Of a stretch of 48,864 bases of DNA, positions 16,177 through 25,389 are shown in pieces. The notes below the pieces were generated by a model. That model did no database searches and was not told the DNA's origin. It saw nothing but the letters and a program-made list of their open reading frames with translations. Location: positions 1 to 48,864 of the forward strand of contig JBFXAM010000024.1 in NCBI GenBank assembly GCA_050184295.1, written 5' to 3'. Each line of letters starts with the position of its first letter. The first letter of the stretch is position 1. The stretch is from JBFXAM01 sp050184295 (GTDB lineage Bacteria > Planctomycetota > Phycisphaerae > UBA1845 > Fen-1342). Made by a program: the position numbers and the translations under genes.

Positions 16177-17145
16177 TCAACCGTTCGCCGCGCCGACCGG
16201 CTCGGGCGCCGTGCGCACCCGGCTCGCCCGTGGCACCTGCTCCGGGTAGCCGAAGCTTCGGTTGAGCTCGGCGGTCACGCGCGACACGGTCGCGAGGTCG
16301 GCGTCGCCCAGGTTCTCCTGCCAGCTCGTGTCGAGCGCGATCGTATGGTCGCTGTTCAGCCGCATCCGATTGCCCAGGATGTGGCTCTCCCACTCGCGGA
16401 ACTCGAGCATCCGCGGGTCATACGGGATGCCGATGAATCCGCACATCGCCGCCAGGGCGCCCGTCGGATCTTCGCACAGTCGCTCATACGAAACCTGCAT
16501 CCACGTCCGTTGCGGGTCGGCCCAGGCGCGATACAGCCGGCGGGCCTGCTCGTGCTCATGGACCCAGTCGCGGGCGGCGGACTGCGCCGGCGTGCCCTTC
16601 TTGATGAGCGAGTATGCGACCGCGCGTCCGTCGCGGATCAGGTGCAGCACGCGCAGGTCGAATGCCCGCGTCTCGGCGAGAAACCGCAGCCGCGAAGCGT
16701 CCTTCGACGTATCCAGAAACACGGGCCGCCGGGCCGCTTCGCACACGCTGTCAACGAGCGCGACGTTCGCGCCCCGCAGACGCCGCCACACCGCGCCCAC
16801 CGGCGGCCAGGCGTGCAGCAACATCGTCCGGAGCGCTTCGCCGAGCCCCTCGCGAACCTGGCTGGTCGCGATGCGCTCGATCGCTCCCGCGCCGCCGCGC
16901 GCGTGAACCTGGAAGCGCTCCGAGCGCAGATCGAGTCCGCGCTCCTGAAGCTTCCCGTTCACGCGCATCCAGAACGCGCACTGCGTCATCGGCGCTCCGC
17001 ACGCGCAGGTCTCGGCGCCGTGAAAGCTCGCGGGAACGACCTTGACCTCGCCCACCGTCGCCACCTGCGGATGCGCCCCAATCAACAACCCCAGCAGCGT
17101 GGAGCCCGAGTGACCCGGCGACAGCACGTAAACCAGCTTGCGCAT
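16177..17145 (-). CDS. Sulfotransferase family protein
   Basis: A 322-residue PAPS-dependent sulfotransferase homologue. The 5'-phosphosulfate loop is SPGHSGSTLLGLLIGAHP (about 9-26). The 3'-phosphate loop is HLIRDGRAVAYSLI (about 166-180), with the Arg and Ser expected to hold PAPS. A segment with four cysteines (CACGAPMTQC) near residue 47 could bind a metal. No membrane segment is visible, so it should act in the cytoplasm on lipid-linked sugar before export. ATG 17145 starts eight bases after the polymerase stop, indicating tight coupling. It suggests that the glycan carries sulfate esters; other sulfate acceptors cannot be excluded. Confidence 0.82.
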   Translation of the reverse strand: MRKLVYVLSPGHSGSTLLGLLIGAHPQVATVGEVKVVPASFHGAETCACGAPMTQCAFWMRVNGKLQERGLDLRSERFQVHARGGAGAIERIATSQVREGLGEALRTMLLHAWPPVGAVWRRLRGANVALVDSVCEAARRPVFLDTSKDASRLRFLAETRAFDLRVLHLIRDGRAVAYSLIKKGTPAQSAARDWVHEHEQARRLYRAWADPQRTWMQVSYERLCEDPTGALAAMCGFIGIPYDPRMLEFREWESHILGNRMRLNSDHTIALDTSWQENLGDADLATVSRVTAELNRSFGYPEQVPRASRVRTAPEPVGAANG

Positions 17146-17153
17146 GATCCGCC

Positions 17154-18617
17154 TCACTCCTGTGGAATCGACGAACGCCGCACACCGCGCACGTGGGCGA
17201 CGCGGCGACGAACCCGCATCGAACGCCGACCCGGTGCACGGCACAGCGCGACCTGCCGCGCCGCGGCGGACTCCGCCGCGCGCGCCCACGCGAGGCCCCA
17301 CGCCCCGATGGTCGCACCCGCGAAGAACCAGTAGATGAAGAGATTCTCGGTGAAGCCGAAGCTCTGGCCGGTCAGTCCCATGACCAGCAGCGTGACGGTG
17401 GCGGCGAACCCGCTCGCGCCGGCAAAGTGCAGCACCGGGTCGCGCGTCGTCCACAGCAGCCGCCACGAACACGTGAGCACGTAGACGAAAGGCAGCAGCC
17501 GCATCCACGCGCCGAGCCACCCGTGATCAAGCAGGCTCTGCAAGTACGCGTTGTGCGGGTGCAGCTCGCCGCCGTCCAGCGCCGCCGAGTGGTCCAGCGC
17601 CGGCGAGACGACGTAGCCGAAGAACCCCCATCCGACGAGCGGCGAGGCCTCGATGCCCATCAGGGCGGCGGGCCAGATCGTGTCGCGTCCGCCGGTGATC
17701 TCGGTCGTGTCGCTGTTCTCTTTGCTGTTGGTGTCGACGCCCGCGAGGATTCGACCGGTGATCGAGGGCGCGAACATCACGACCGCGGCGCCCACGACCC
17801 CCAGCATCAGCAGCGTTTTCCACGAGCGCGTCGCGACCGCGCTGAACAGCCCGCACGCCACGAAGCCCAGGTAGCCGCCGCGCGAACAGGTGTGCCCGAG
17901 CGCCAGCGCGAAGGGCAGCAGCGCGCCGGCGAACGCGCCGCGCATGCGCCAGCGAAACGGCCGACTTTGCGCCACCCACACGCTGATCCAGAACGCCGTC
18001 ACGAAAATGTCCGCCAGATCGTTCGGATGCCGGCTGGTCCAGCGCTGGATGCGATGGCGATACTCCATGCCGTCGGCGCCCAGCGCGCTGATCGGGATCT
18101 CTTTCATGATGATCAGCGCGTAGACCAGCCCCGCAAGCAGACACGCGACCAGCCCCTGCACGACCCGCCGCCGATCGGTCAGACCGTCCGCCAGCAGGAA
18201 CCCGATGACCATGTAGCGCATCGGCGCGTAGACGTGATCGACGAGCGCCCCCCGCACCGTGTAGTCCGTATAGGACGGCGAGTACACCGACGCCTTGGCG
18301 ACGAACGTGTCCAGGTTCAGGCACAGCCGCCCGATCGCGAGCAGCTCGCCCACGCAGTAAATCCCGAATACCAGCAGCGCCGCCCGCGGAATGTGCCAGG
18401 GCCGCGGGTGCGTCAGCCGGTTCACAGCCCACCCCAACAGCGCCCCGAGCAGCATCACCGACCACGGCGTCAGGCCCGCGACGCCAAACGGATTCGGCAC
18501 GCGCGGGTAGTCCTGCACCGTCGTGAACACAACGACGCAGCAGAGCGCGATGAACCAATCGCGCTGCGCATAGAGCACAACGAAGGCCGTCAGCGCGATG
18601 GTGAGAGCGTTGTCCAT
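17154..18617 (-). CDS. wzy: O-antigen ligase/polymerase-like membrane protein (Wzy)
   Basis: A 487-residue polytopic inner-membrane protein with about eleven hydrophobic segments and a large periplasmic loop. The loop contains GELHPHNAYLQSLLDHGWLG (about 346-365), the characteristic H-P-H-N-x-Y-L motif of the Wzy_C/O-antigen ligase family. Arg and Asp/Glu residues before it (TEITGGRDTIWPAAL) fit the other periplasmic loop. Beside a flippase and a Wzc-like protein it most likely polymerises the repeat unit in the periplasm rather than ligating it to lipid A. The start is ATG 18617; the upstream gap of 88 bases after the asparagine-synthase gene holds no obvious promoter. Confidence 0.82.
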   Translation of the reverse strand: MDNALTIALTAFVVLYAQRDWFIALCCVVVFTTVQDYPRVPNPFGVAGLTPWSVMLLGALLGWAVNRLTHPRPWHIPRAALLVFGIYCVGELLAIGRLCLNLDTFVAKASVYSPSYTDYTVRGALVDHVYAPMRYMVIGFLLADGLTDRRRVVQGLVACLLAGLVYALIIMKEIPISALGADGMEYRHRIQRWTSRHPNDLADIFVTAFWISVWVAQSRPFRWRMRGAFAGALLPFALALGHTCSRGGYLGFVACGLFSAVATRSWKTLLMLGVVGAAVVMFAPSITGRILAGVDTNSKENSDTTEITGGRDTIWPAALMGIEASPLVGWGFFGYVVSPALDHSAALDGGELHPHNAYLQSLLDHGWLGAWMRLLPFVYVLTCSWRLLWTTRDPVLHFAGASGFAATVTLLVMGLTGQSFGFTENLFIYWFFAGATIGAWGLAWARAAESAAARQVALCRAPGRRSMRVRRRVAHVRGVRRSSIPQE

Positions 18618-18705
18618 TTCAAAGGCCGCGCGGGCGGCGACTCCCTATGCTGCGATTTCAGACCCACGGTGCGGCGCCCTCCGCGCCGTGCGACGACGCA
18701 CAACC

Positions 18706-20667
18706 TCACATGCCCGCGACGCCTGCGGCCGCCCGTCGCTCCACGAGACGTTCGTCGCCCGCGCTCGCATCCGGCCGCCGCGCGTTGTCGAGCCACAGCG
18801 CGAACATCAGCAGCGTGAACAACGCATGCGCGTGGTCAGCGCGGCGCTCGGCGTGCTCGGCGGCGAGCTGTTCGATCTCCGCCGGCCGCACGTAGCGCGA
18901 CAGCGCGTCGCGCCGCGTCGCGACTGCGTCGAGCAGCAGGCTGCGCAGCGGACCGCGCATCCAGCGCTCCAGCGGCACATTGAACCCGCTCTTCTTGCGA
19001 TCGAGCACGGCGTCGGGGATCGACCCGCGCAGCGACTCGCGGAGGATGTGCTTGCGGCGCCTTCCGCGGTGCAGCTTGAATTCGCCGGGGAGATTCGCGG
19101 CAAACCGCACCATCTCGACGTCGAGAAACGGCACGCGGACCTCGAGCCCGTGCGCCATGCTCATGCGATCGACCTTCACGAGCATGTCGTTGGGCAGGTA
19201 GAACTCGGTGTCCGCATTCAGCAAACCCGCGAGCGGCTCGCGCGTCGAAGGCACCGCGCCGATGCAGTCGGCGTACGCGTCGAGCGGATCGGCCCCGCAG
19301 GCCGCGCGCATCCCCCGCGCGTACAGCCGCTCTTTCGACTCCGCCGACAGCATTCGCCGCCACGCGGCGTGATCGCGGCCGGGGCCGAGTTCGGCGCCCT
19401 CGATGAAGCGGTTCGCGACCTGGTTCAGACTGTATTTCGCGTCGCTCACCGGCAACCGGCGCGCCAACGGCGCGAGCACGCCGCGCCGCAGCCAGCGCGG
19501 CAGCGCGCGGTAACGGGCGGCGAGCGCCGTCGCGCGATAGGTGTCGTAGCCGGCGAGAATCTCGTCGGCGCCGTCGCCGGACATCGCGACCGTGAAACGC
19601 TCGCGCGCCGCGCGACAGAGCAGATAGACAGGCAGAATCGACGAATCCGCCGTCGGCTCCTCGACGTGGCGCGCCAGCGTCGGCAGCAGCTTGACCACGT
19701 CGAGGTCCGCGACCTGCTCCGCCAGCGCGACGCCCAGCGCCCGCGCGGTTCGGCGCGCCGGATCGCGCTCGTCGAATGCCGTCTCGTCGAAACCCACGGT
19801 CAGCGCGTGCACCTCGCCGAGTCGTGCGCGGACCATCGACCGCACGATGGCCGCCGAATCAAGCCCGCCCGACAGAAACGCGCCAACCGGCACGTCGCTC
19901 ACCAGCTGCGCGCGCGTCACACGATCGAGCAGCGCGCCGAATTCCTCGACCGCCTGTTCAAAGCGCAGCTCGCGCGGCTCTGGCTCATACGGACTCCGCC
20001 AGTATCGCCAGGTCCGCACACCGCCGCATGAAACCCGGGCAGCGCAGCCCGGCGGCAATTGCCGAATCCCACGGAAACCCGTCGCCGGCGCCGGCGTGTA
20101 CCCGAACGTGAAGAACGCGTCGAGCGCCGCCTCGTCCGGCTCGCGCGGCGACTCGCTGTCCGCCAGAATGGCCTTGATCTCGGAGCCGAAACGCAGCGTG
20201 CCGCCGTGTACGCCGTAGAACAGCGGCTTCACCCCCAACGCGTCGCGCGCCAGGAAGAGCGTCTGCTCCGTCGCATCCCAGAGCGCGAACGCATAGATGC
20301 CGGAAAGATGCTCGACGACCTCGACGCCGAACTCGGCGAACGCCGCGAGGACCACCTCGGTGTCACCGGTCGATCGAAACGCGCGCCCGCGCGCTTCGAG
20401 CGCGGCGCGCAGCTCGCGGAAGTTGTAGATTTCGCCGTTGAAGACGATCGTGTAGCGGCCGGTGGGATCGTGCATCGGCTGGCGCCCGGCGTCGGACAGG
20501 TCGAGGATCGCGAGCCGCCGGTGACCCAGCCCCACGCCGGGCGCGTGCCAGACGCCTTCCGCGTCGGGCCCGCGGTGGCGCAGGCTGCGCGTCATCGCGG
20601 CGAGCGCGGCCGCGTCGATCGGCCGCCGCAGGTCTTCGAAATGAACCAGTCCCGCGATTCCGCACAT
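18706..20667 (-). CDS. asnB: Asparagine synthase-like glutamine amidotransferase (first paralogue)
   Basis: A 653-residue class II glutamine-dependent amidotransferase. Cys2 after the initiator Met is the glutaminase nucleophile (MCGIAGL). The substrate pocket includes LGHRRLAILDLSDAG and FNGEIYNF (about 76-83). The synthetase half has the ATP loop SGGLDSA (about 264) and SGDGADEILAGYDTY (about 362). These are all the key residues of AsnB. Family knowledge: copies inside polysaccharide loci often amidate uronic acids or amino-acid substituents rather than make free asparagine. ATG 20667 is fixed by Cys2. It is separated by 127 bases from the GT2 gene upstream. A second, distinct copy lies at 29373. 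The C-terminal tail of about 30 residues is Arg/Ala-rich. Confidence 0.88.
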   Translation of the reverse strand: MCGIAGLVHFEDLRRPIDAAALAAMTRSLRHRGPDAEGVWHAPGVGLGHRRLAILDLSDAGRQPMHDPTGRYTIVFNGEIYNFRELRAALEARGRAFRSTGDTEVVLAAFAEFGVEVVEHLSGIYAFALWDATEQTLFLARDALGVKPLFYGVHGGTLRFGSEIKAILADSESPREPDEAALDAFFTFGYTPAPATGFRGIRQLPPGCAARVSCGGVRTWRYWRSPYEPEPRELRFEQAVEEFGALLDRVTRAQLVSDVPVGAFLSGGLDSAAIVRSMVRARLGEVHALTVGFDETAFDERDPARRTARALGVALAEQVADLDVVKLLPTLARHVEEPTADSSILPVYLLCRAARERFTVAMSGDGADEILAGYDTYRATALAARYRALPRWLRRGVLAPLARRLPVSDAKYSLNQVANRFIEGAELGPGRDHAAWRRMLSAESKERLYARGMRAACGADPLDAYADCIGAVPSTREPLAGLLNADTEFYLPNDMLVKVDRMSMAHGLEVRVPFLDVEMVRFAANLPGEFKLHRGRRRKHILRESLRGSIPDAVLDRKKSGFNVPLERWMRGPLRSLLLDAVATRRDALSRYVRPAEIEQLAAEHAERRADHAHALFTLLMFALWLDNARRPDASAGDERLVERRAAAGVAGM

Positions 20668-20794
20668 TGGGCGACTCGTTCCTTCTCTCGTTGCGATCGG
20701 TCCGCGATACCCGGCGCCGCGCGTCCGGCGCGCTGCCTCTCGAGTCTGCCGCCGCTTCGAGCGGTGGCGCGTCGCGAAGCCACTCCGTGCGCCG

Positions 20795-21766
20795 TCAGGA
20801 ATACGCGTCGGCGCCGGCTGGCTCGACCTGGTGGTGCTCGCGGTCGTCCTCGAAGCGCTCTTTGCGAAGCTCGACGACCTGGTCGGCGACAATCCCGATG
20901 AAGAACGTCAGCACGCCCGAGATGACCGCCGTGCCGGCGAGCGTTGGGAACCCCTGCCCTTTGAGCAGCGCGACGACGATGCCGTAGAGCAGCCCGGGAA
21001 TGAACAGTCCCATGCCCAGCAGCGTGAAGACGCGAAACGCCTCGAAGAGCACCACAATGCGGACGATGAGCTGAAGCGTGCGCAAGCCGTCGGACACGAT
21101 CTTCACCGTGCTCTTGCCGATGCGGGCGGCGGCGACGATCGGCACATACCCGACGCGATAGCCGCGCTTCAGCATGAGCAGCGTCGAAGTCGTCGATGCG
21201 CTGAACGTGTCGGGCAGCAGGTGCAGGTAGCGCATGATCACGTCGCGCTGAAAGCAGCGCAGCCCCGAGTTGAGATCGGGAATATGCTCGCCGCTCACCG
21301 CCCGCGCCACGAAGTTCAACACCCACTTGCCCGCCGCCCGGTCGCGCTGCCTGGCCGAATCCGCCCCGCGCACCCCGATCACCATGTCGGCGTCGCCGTC
21401 CAGAATCGGCCGCGCGACGTGAATCAGGTCGCGCGGGCGATGCTGGCCGTCGGCGTCGTACCACGCGATGCAGCCGCGCGTGCTCGCCCGGATGCCCGTC
21501 TTGAGCGCCGCCCCGTAGCCGCGGTTGCGCCCGTGCGACACAACGCGCACGCCGCCCACGCCGCGCGCGACCTCCGCCGTCCGGTCGCGCGAGCCGTCGT
21601 CGATGACGATGATCTCGGCGGCAGGCACGCGGCGACGAAGCTCCTCGAGCGTCGGGCCGATGCCCTCTTCCTCGTTGTACGCGGGAATGACGATCGACAA
21701 GTCCGCGAGCGTACGACCCCCGAGTGTCGGGCGCTCGAGCTGCGGAGCCGTGTAGACTTCCGGCAT
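20795..21766 (-). CDS. GT2-family glycosyltransferase with two C-terminal membrane helices (DPM/GtrB-like)
   Basis: A 323-residue transferase. Its GT-A domain begins LSIVIPAYNEEEGIGPTLEE (about 23-42) and has the metal motif DADGQH (about 103-108), with DLNSGLRCFQRD after it. Two long hydrophobic segments lie at about 240-262 and 272-300. This is the layout of polyprenyl-phosphate mannose/glucose synthases. It probably charges polyprenyl phosphate with a sugar in the cytoplasm, making a donor for periplasmic transfer. The neighbouring upstream GT-C protein (21839) is the type of enzyme that uses such a donor, so the two may form a pair. The start is ATG 21766. Confidence 0.85.
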   Translation of the reverse strand: MPEVYTAPQLERPTLGGRTLADLSIVIPAYNEEEGIGPTLEELRRRVPAAEIIVIDDGSRDRTAEVARGVGGVRVVSHGRNRGYGAALKTGIRASTRGCIAWYDADGQHRPRDLIHVARPILDGDADMVIGVRGADSARQRDRAAGKWVLNFVARAVSGEHIPDLNSGLRCFQRDVIMRYLHLLPDTFSASTTSTLLMLKRGYRVGYVPIVAAARIGKSTVKIVSDGLRTLQLIVRIVVLFEAFRVFTLLGMGLFIPGLLYGIVVALLKGQGFPTLAGTAVISGVLTFFIGIVADQVVELRKERFEDDREHHQVEPAGADAYS

Positions 21767-21838
21767 GTTCCCACCCTTTTTCGCCGCGCCCCGCGCGACC
21801 GGTTCGACGCGTCCGCGCCACCGGCCCGCGTGACGCGC

Positions 21839-23224
21839 CTAGTGCACCCGCGTCAGCGCGATCCCCCGCGCCCGCAGCACGCGCTCCAACAGCCACGCGA
21901 TCGCCACTCCGGCGAACAGGCAGATCATCGGCATCACCGTGAGCGAGTAGCGGACCACCGCGAGAACCGCCACGTGACCGAGAAACAGGTAGAGCGACAC
22001 GACAACCCACGCCGCGATCGCCGGCCGCCGCCAGAACGCGGACAACACAATGCCCACCGCGCCCAACACCAGCAGCGTCCCGTTCAACGCGATCGAAGCC
22101 AGCACCGACTTCGGCGTCGGCGCACCAAACCAGAACCGCCACACGTTCCCCAGCACGTGCCGCGCGAAGCTCGCCGTGTCGGCGGAGATGCGCCGGCGCG
22201 CCTCGGCCTGCGCCAGGCGATCGAGCCGGATTTCGTCCTGCGCGGAGTAGAACCAGCGCGGATACGCGTCGCGCGGATCGAGCCGAACGCCGTTCGCCTC
22301 GCCCAGCGCGCGGACCTCGGCGGCGGCCTGATCGACCGATTTTCGGATCGTCTGTTCGGGATGCGCCGCGTACGTGTACGCCGTGTAGAGCGCCAGACCT
22401 CCGGCGCTCGTCGGATAGACGTACGTGCCGCTGACCCGGTAGTTGCGATACACCCAGGGCGCGACGCCGATCGCGGTCACCAGCAGGCACGCAACCGCGG
22501 CGCGCACGACCGGCCAACGCCGCCCGGCCCAGATCGGCAGCACGAGCGCACAGCCGATGACGAACACCGGCAGCATGCCCGCCACGCTCTTGCACAGCAC
22601 CATCGCGGCGCACGCGGCGCCCGCCGCCAGCAGCGACAGCCATCCGGCGCGCACCAGATAGCGCCCCAGCGCATAAACGAACAGCAGCGTGAGCAGCACA
22701 AAGAGCGGCTCGGTCAGATAGCGCGAGCAACTCACCCACGCACCCGGATACAACGCGTAGCACCACGCGCCGATCAGCGCCGCGCGCCGCCCGAAGTGCG
22801 GCGCTGCGAGCAGGTAGATCAACAGGCAGCTCAGCGTATCGAGCACCGACTGCGCGACCTGCGTCGCGACCAGGTGCTGCTCCGGCGGCGTCAGCGAGAA
22901 CAACCCGCCCAGGAACAGCGGATACGCCGGGGGTAGAAACATGCTCGGCGACAGATCGGGCGCGAAGCGGTAGCCGTAGCCCGCCGCCAGCGACTTGCCG
23001 ATGAACTCGTACTTGTCCGAACCGCGCGCGATGCCCGACTCCTTCACCACGACCTGAAACAGGCCCAGCGAGAAGATCAGCCGCACCGACAGCGCCACCA
23101 CCAGCATCGATACGACCGGCCACGCACCCGCCGGCGCCGCCGGACGCGGGAGCGGGTCACGCGCCGCGGCACGCTGCGGCGCGCGACCGCGACGCTCCAG
23201 CTGCGGATACGTCAGCATCGTCAT
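21839..23224 (-). CDS. GT-C fold integral membrane glycosyltransferase (ArnT/PMT-like)
   Basis: A 461-residue protein with about eleven hydrophobic segments. The first periplasmic loop contains an acidic GSDKYEFIGKSLAAGYGYRF, followed by PPAYPLFLGGL; this is the arrangement used by PMT/GT39-type enzymes that take sugars from polyprenyl-phosphate donors. The central part has SRYLTEPLFVLLTLLFVYAL, also usual for the family. The C-terminal loop is short. ATG 23224 overlaps the previous stop in ATGA, so it is translationally coupled to the bi-domain oxidoreductase. It probably adds a side sugar to the glycan, or glycosylates a surface protein, in the periplasm. Confidence 0.78.
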   Translation of the reverse strand: MTMLTYPQLERRGRAPQRAAARDPLPRPAAPAGAWPVVSMLVVALSVRLIFSLGLFQVVVKESGIARGSDKYEFIGKSLAAGYGYRFAPDLSPSMFLPPAYPLFLGGLFSLTPPEQHLVATQVAQSVLDTLSCLLIYLLAAPHFGRRAALIGAWCYALYPGAWVSCSRYLTEPLFVLLTLLFVYALGRYLVRAGWLSLLAAGAACAAMVLCKSVAGMLPVFVIGCALVLPIWAGRRWPVVRAAVACLLVTAIGVAPWVYRNYRVSGTYVYPTSAGGLALYTAYTYAAHPEQTIRKSVDQAAAEVRALGEANGVRLDPRDAYPRWFYSAQDEIRLDRLAQAEARRRISADTASFARHVLGNVWRFWFGAPTPKSVLASIALNGTLLVLGAVGIVLSAFWRRPAIAAWVVVSLYLFLGHVAVLAVVRYSLTVMPMICLFAGVAIAWLLERVLRARGIALTRVH

Positions 23225-25389
23225 GACCCCGCCACCTCCCGCGGCTCGCCCGCGACCAGCGCCTCCGCGGCGCAGAACGTCGCCAGCGTCGTCAGCGCCG
23301 CCGAATCAGGCAGCAGCCCGACGCGCTGCGGCGTGCGGAGCGACTCGAAGAAGCTCGCGAGTGCGGCGGCGTGCCCCTTGCCGGTGCCGTTGGGCCGCAC
23401 GATGCGGGTCTTGCCGTCGGCGATGAGCCGCGCGGCGCGGAAGTTGTCGATCACGCCGACGCGGCCCTGTCCGAAGACTTCGATGCGTTCCTTCTCGAAG
23501 CTCGGGTCGCCGCTCGCAACGTAGGAGAGCACGCCGACGGAGCCGTCCGCCATGCGGAGCGTGGTGGTGCAGTTGTCGTTCTGCCCGCCGGGCGTCGCGC
23601 CGCCGACCATCTCGCCGCTCACGCGCAGCGGCGTGCTGTCCGTGAAGTAGCTGACGAGATCGACGAAGTGGCAGCCTTCGCTGACGATGCGCCAGCCGCC
23701 CTCCTCGCTGTCCTGATACCACGAGTCGGCGCCGAGCGGGCCGGCGTTTACGCGGATCACGACGTGCAGCGGGCCGGCGCGGCGTGCGAAGAAATCGCGC
23801 ACCGCGACGCACAACGGACTGTGCCGCCGGTTGAATCCGACCGCCAGCACGCGTTCGCTCGCGGCCTGCGCGAGCAACGCTTCGTCGAGTTGTTCGCGCG
23901 TCAGCGCCAGCGGCTTCTCGACATACACGTGCTTACCCGCCAGGAGGGCGCGCGCGGCGAAACGCGCGTGCGTGTCGTGGCGCGTCGCGATCACGACCGC
24001 GTGCACCTCCGAATCGCTCAACAACTCGTCGACAACGCTCGTCGCGTACGTCGCGCCGTGCCGCTGCGCGACGCTCGTGGCCGACAAGCCGCCCGCCGAG
24101 CACACGCCGCGCAGCGCGACGCCCGTCAGCGACTTCAGCGCGGGGATGATCGTGCCGGTCGTGAAGTTCCCGGCCCCGATCAAGCCGACGCCGATCACGC
24201 CGACGGCCGGCGCGGTCGCGCCGCGGCCGGTCGCGACGGGCACGCGGCGGCGCGGCGGCGCGTCGTCGGGATACGCGAACAGCATCGCCGTCGCGGATCC
24301 GCTCTTTCCTTCGCGCAGGTCGTCGTAAACCTGCTTCGCGTCGTCGATCCGGCACACCTCGGGGTCGAGGCGGGCGCAGTGAATCGCGCCGACTTCCAGC
24401 AGCCGGAGGAACTCCTCGAGGTTGCGGCGTTCCGTCCAGGGGATGTACCCGACCGGGTAGTCAGCGCCCTTCGATTCAAAGTTGCGGTCGTAGCGTCCCG
24501 GCCCGTATGAACGGGCCATCAGGACGCTCACCTCTTTCATGTAGAGCGTGCGCCAGTCGGCTTCGATCTTCACCATGCCGACCACTACGATTCGCCCGCG
24601 GTCGCGGACGGCGCGGCCGGCGAACTCCATCGGATCGCTGCTGTTGGCGCTCGCCGCGATGTAGACCGCATCGGGCCCGCGGCCGCCGGTCGCGTCGCGA
24701 ATCACCGCTTCGATCGACGGTTCGTCGCGCAACATCGCCAGGTCGGCGCCGCAATCGCGCGCCAGTTGCACGCGCGCTGGACTGTTGTCGACGCCGATCA
24801 CCCGGCAGCCGGCCGCCTTGAGAATCTGCACCGCGAGCAGGCCGATCAGCCCGAGTCCGACGACGCACACCGTGTCGCCGAGCGCGACGCCCGCCTGCCG
24901 CACGCCGTTGATCGCGATCGCGCCCACGGTGCTGAAGGCGGCGTCCTTCAGGTCGACGCCGTCCGGCACGCGGACGCACAGGTTTCGCGGGACGGCGATG
25001 AACTCCGCGTGACACGCGATCGTTTCGCCGGCGCACGCCACGCGATCGCCGACGCGAAATTCGTCGATGCCCGGGCCGACCTCGCAGACGATGCCCGCGG
25101 CGCTGTAGCCGAGCGGGGTCAGCGCGCTGAGTCGCTCGCGCACCTTCTTCCACGTTTCCGCGAAGCCGTTCTGGCGGATGCCCTGCACGACCTGGCGCAC
25201 CTTGTCGGGCCGGGCGCGGGCCTTCTGCCACAGGCTCATCCGCGCCTGCTCGACTTTCATGCGCTCGGTGCCGGCGCTGACCAGCGAATAGGCCGTCCGT
25301 ACGATCAACACGCCGGGCCGGCCGATCGGCGCCGGCACGTCCTCGAGTCGGAGCTCGCCGTCGCTGTAGTTCTGGACCACTTGTCTCAT
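23221..25389 (-). CDS. Bi-domain oxidoreductase: zinc-type alcohol dehydrogenase fused to Gfo/Idh/MocA
   Basis: A 722-residue fusion. Residues about 1-350 form a medium-chain dehydrogenase/reductase with the start MRQVVQNYSDGELRLEDVP, the typical SLVSAGTERMKVEQARMSL and a Rossmann motif VVGLGLIGLLAVQ (about 178-190). Residues about 370-722 form a Gfo/Idh/MocA NAD(P)-dependent sugar oxidoreductase with GVIGVGLIGAGNF and the catalytic-lysine motif YVEKPLALT. Fusions of this order recur in bacterial polysaccharide loci, next to heparinase-like and CapK-like genes, as here. The likely role is oxidation/reduction of a nucleotide- or lipid-linked sugar; the exact reaction is not established to my knowledge. 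ATG 25389 overlaps the upstream stop in ATGA. Confidence 0.85.
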   Translation of the reverse strand: MRQVVQNYSDGELRLEDVPAPIGRPGVLIVRTAYSLVSAGTERMKVEQARMSLWQKARARPDKVRQVVQGIRQNGFAETWKKVRERLSALTPLGYSAAGIVCEVGPGIDEFRVGDRVACAGETIACHAEFIAVPRNLCVRVPDGVDLKDAAFSTVGAIAINGVRQAGVALGDTVCVVGLGLIGLLAVQILKAAGCRVIGVDNSPARVQLARDCGADLAMLRDEPSIEAVIRDATGGRGPDAVYIAASANSSDPMEFAGRAVRDRGRIVVVGMVKIEADWRTLYMKEVSVLMARSYGPGRYDRNFESKGADYPVGYIPWTERRNLEEFLRLLEVGAIHCARLDPEVCRIDDAKQVYDDLREGKSGSATAMLFAYPDDAPPRRRVPVATGRGATAPAVGVIGVGLIGAGNFTTGTIIPALKSLTGVALRGVCSAGGLSATSVAQRHGATYATSVVDELLSDSEVHAVVIATRHDTHARFAARALLAGKHVYVEKPLALTREQLDEALLAQAASERVLAVGFNRRHSPLCVAVRDFFARRAGPLHVVIRVNAGPLGADSWYQDSEEGGWRIVSEGCHFVDLVSYFTDSTPLRVSGEMVGGATPGGQNDNCTTTLRMADGSVGVLSYVASGDPSFEKERIEVFGQGRVGVIDNFRAARLIADGKTRIVRPNGTGKGHAAALASFFESLRTPQRVGLLPDSAALTTLATFCAAEALVAGEPREVAGS

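Noticed and set aside
20831..22936. Plus-strand open frame of about 700 codons opposite the glycosyltransferase genes
   Set aside because: Composition is Arg/His/Gln/Ala-rich without domains, and the opposite strand encodes clear GT2 and GT-C proteins.
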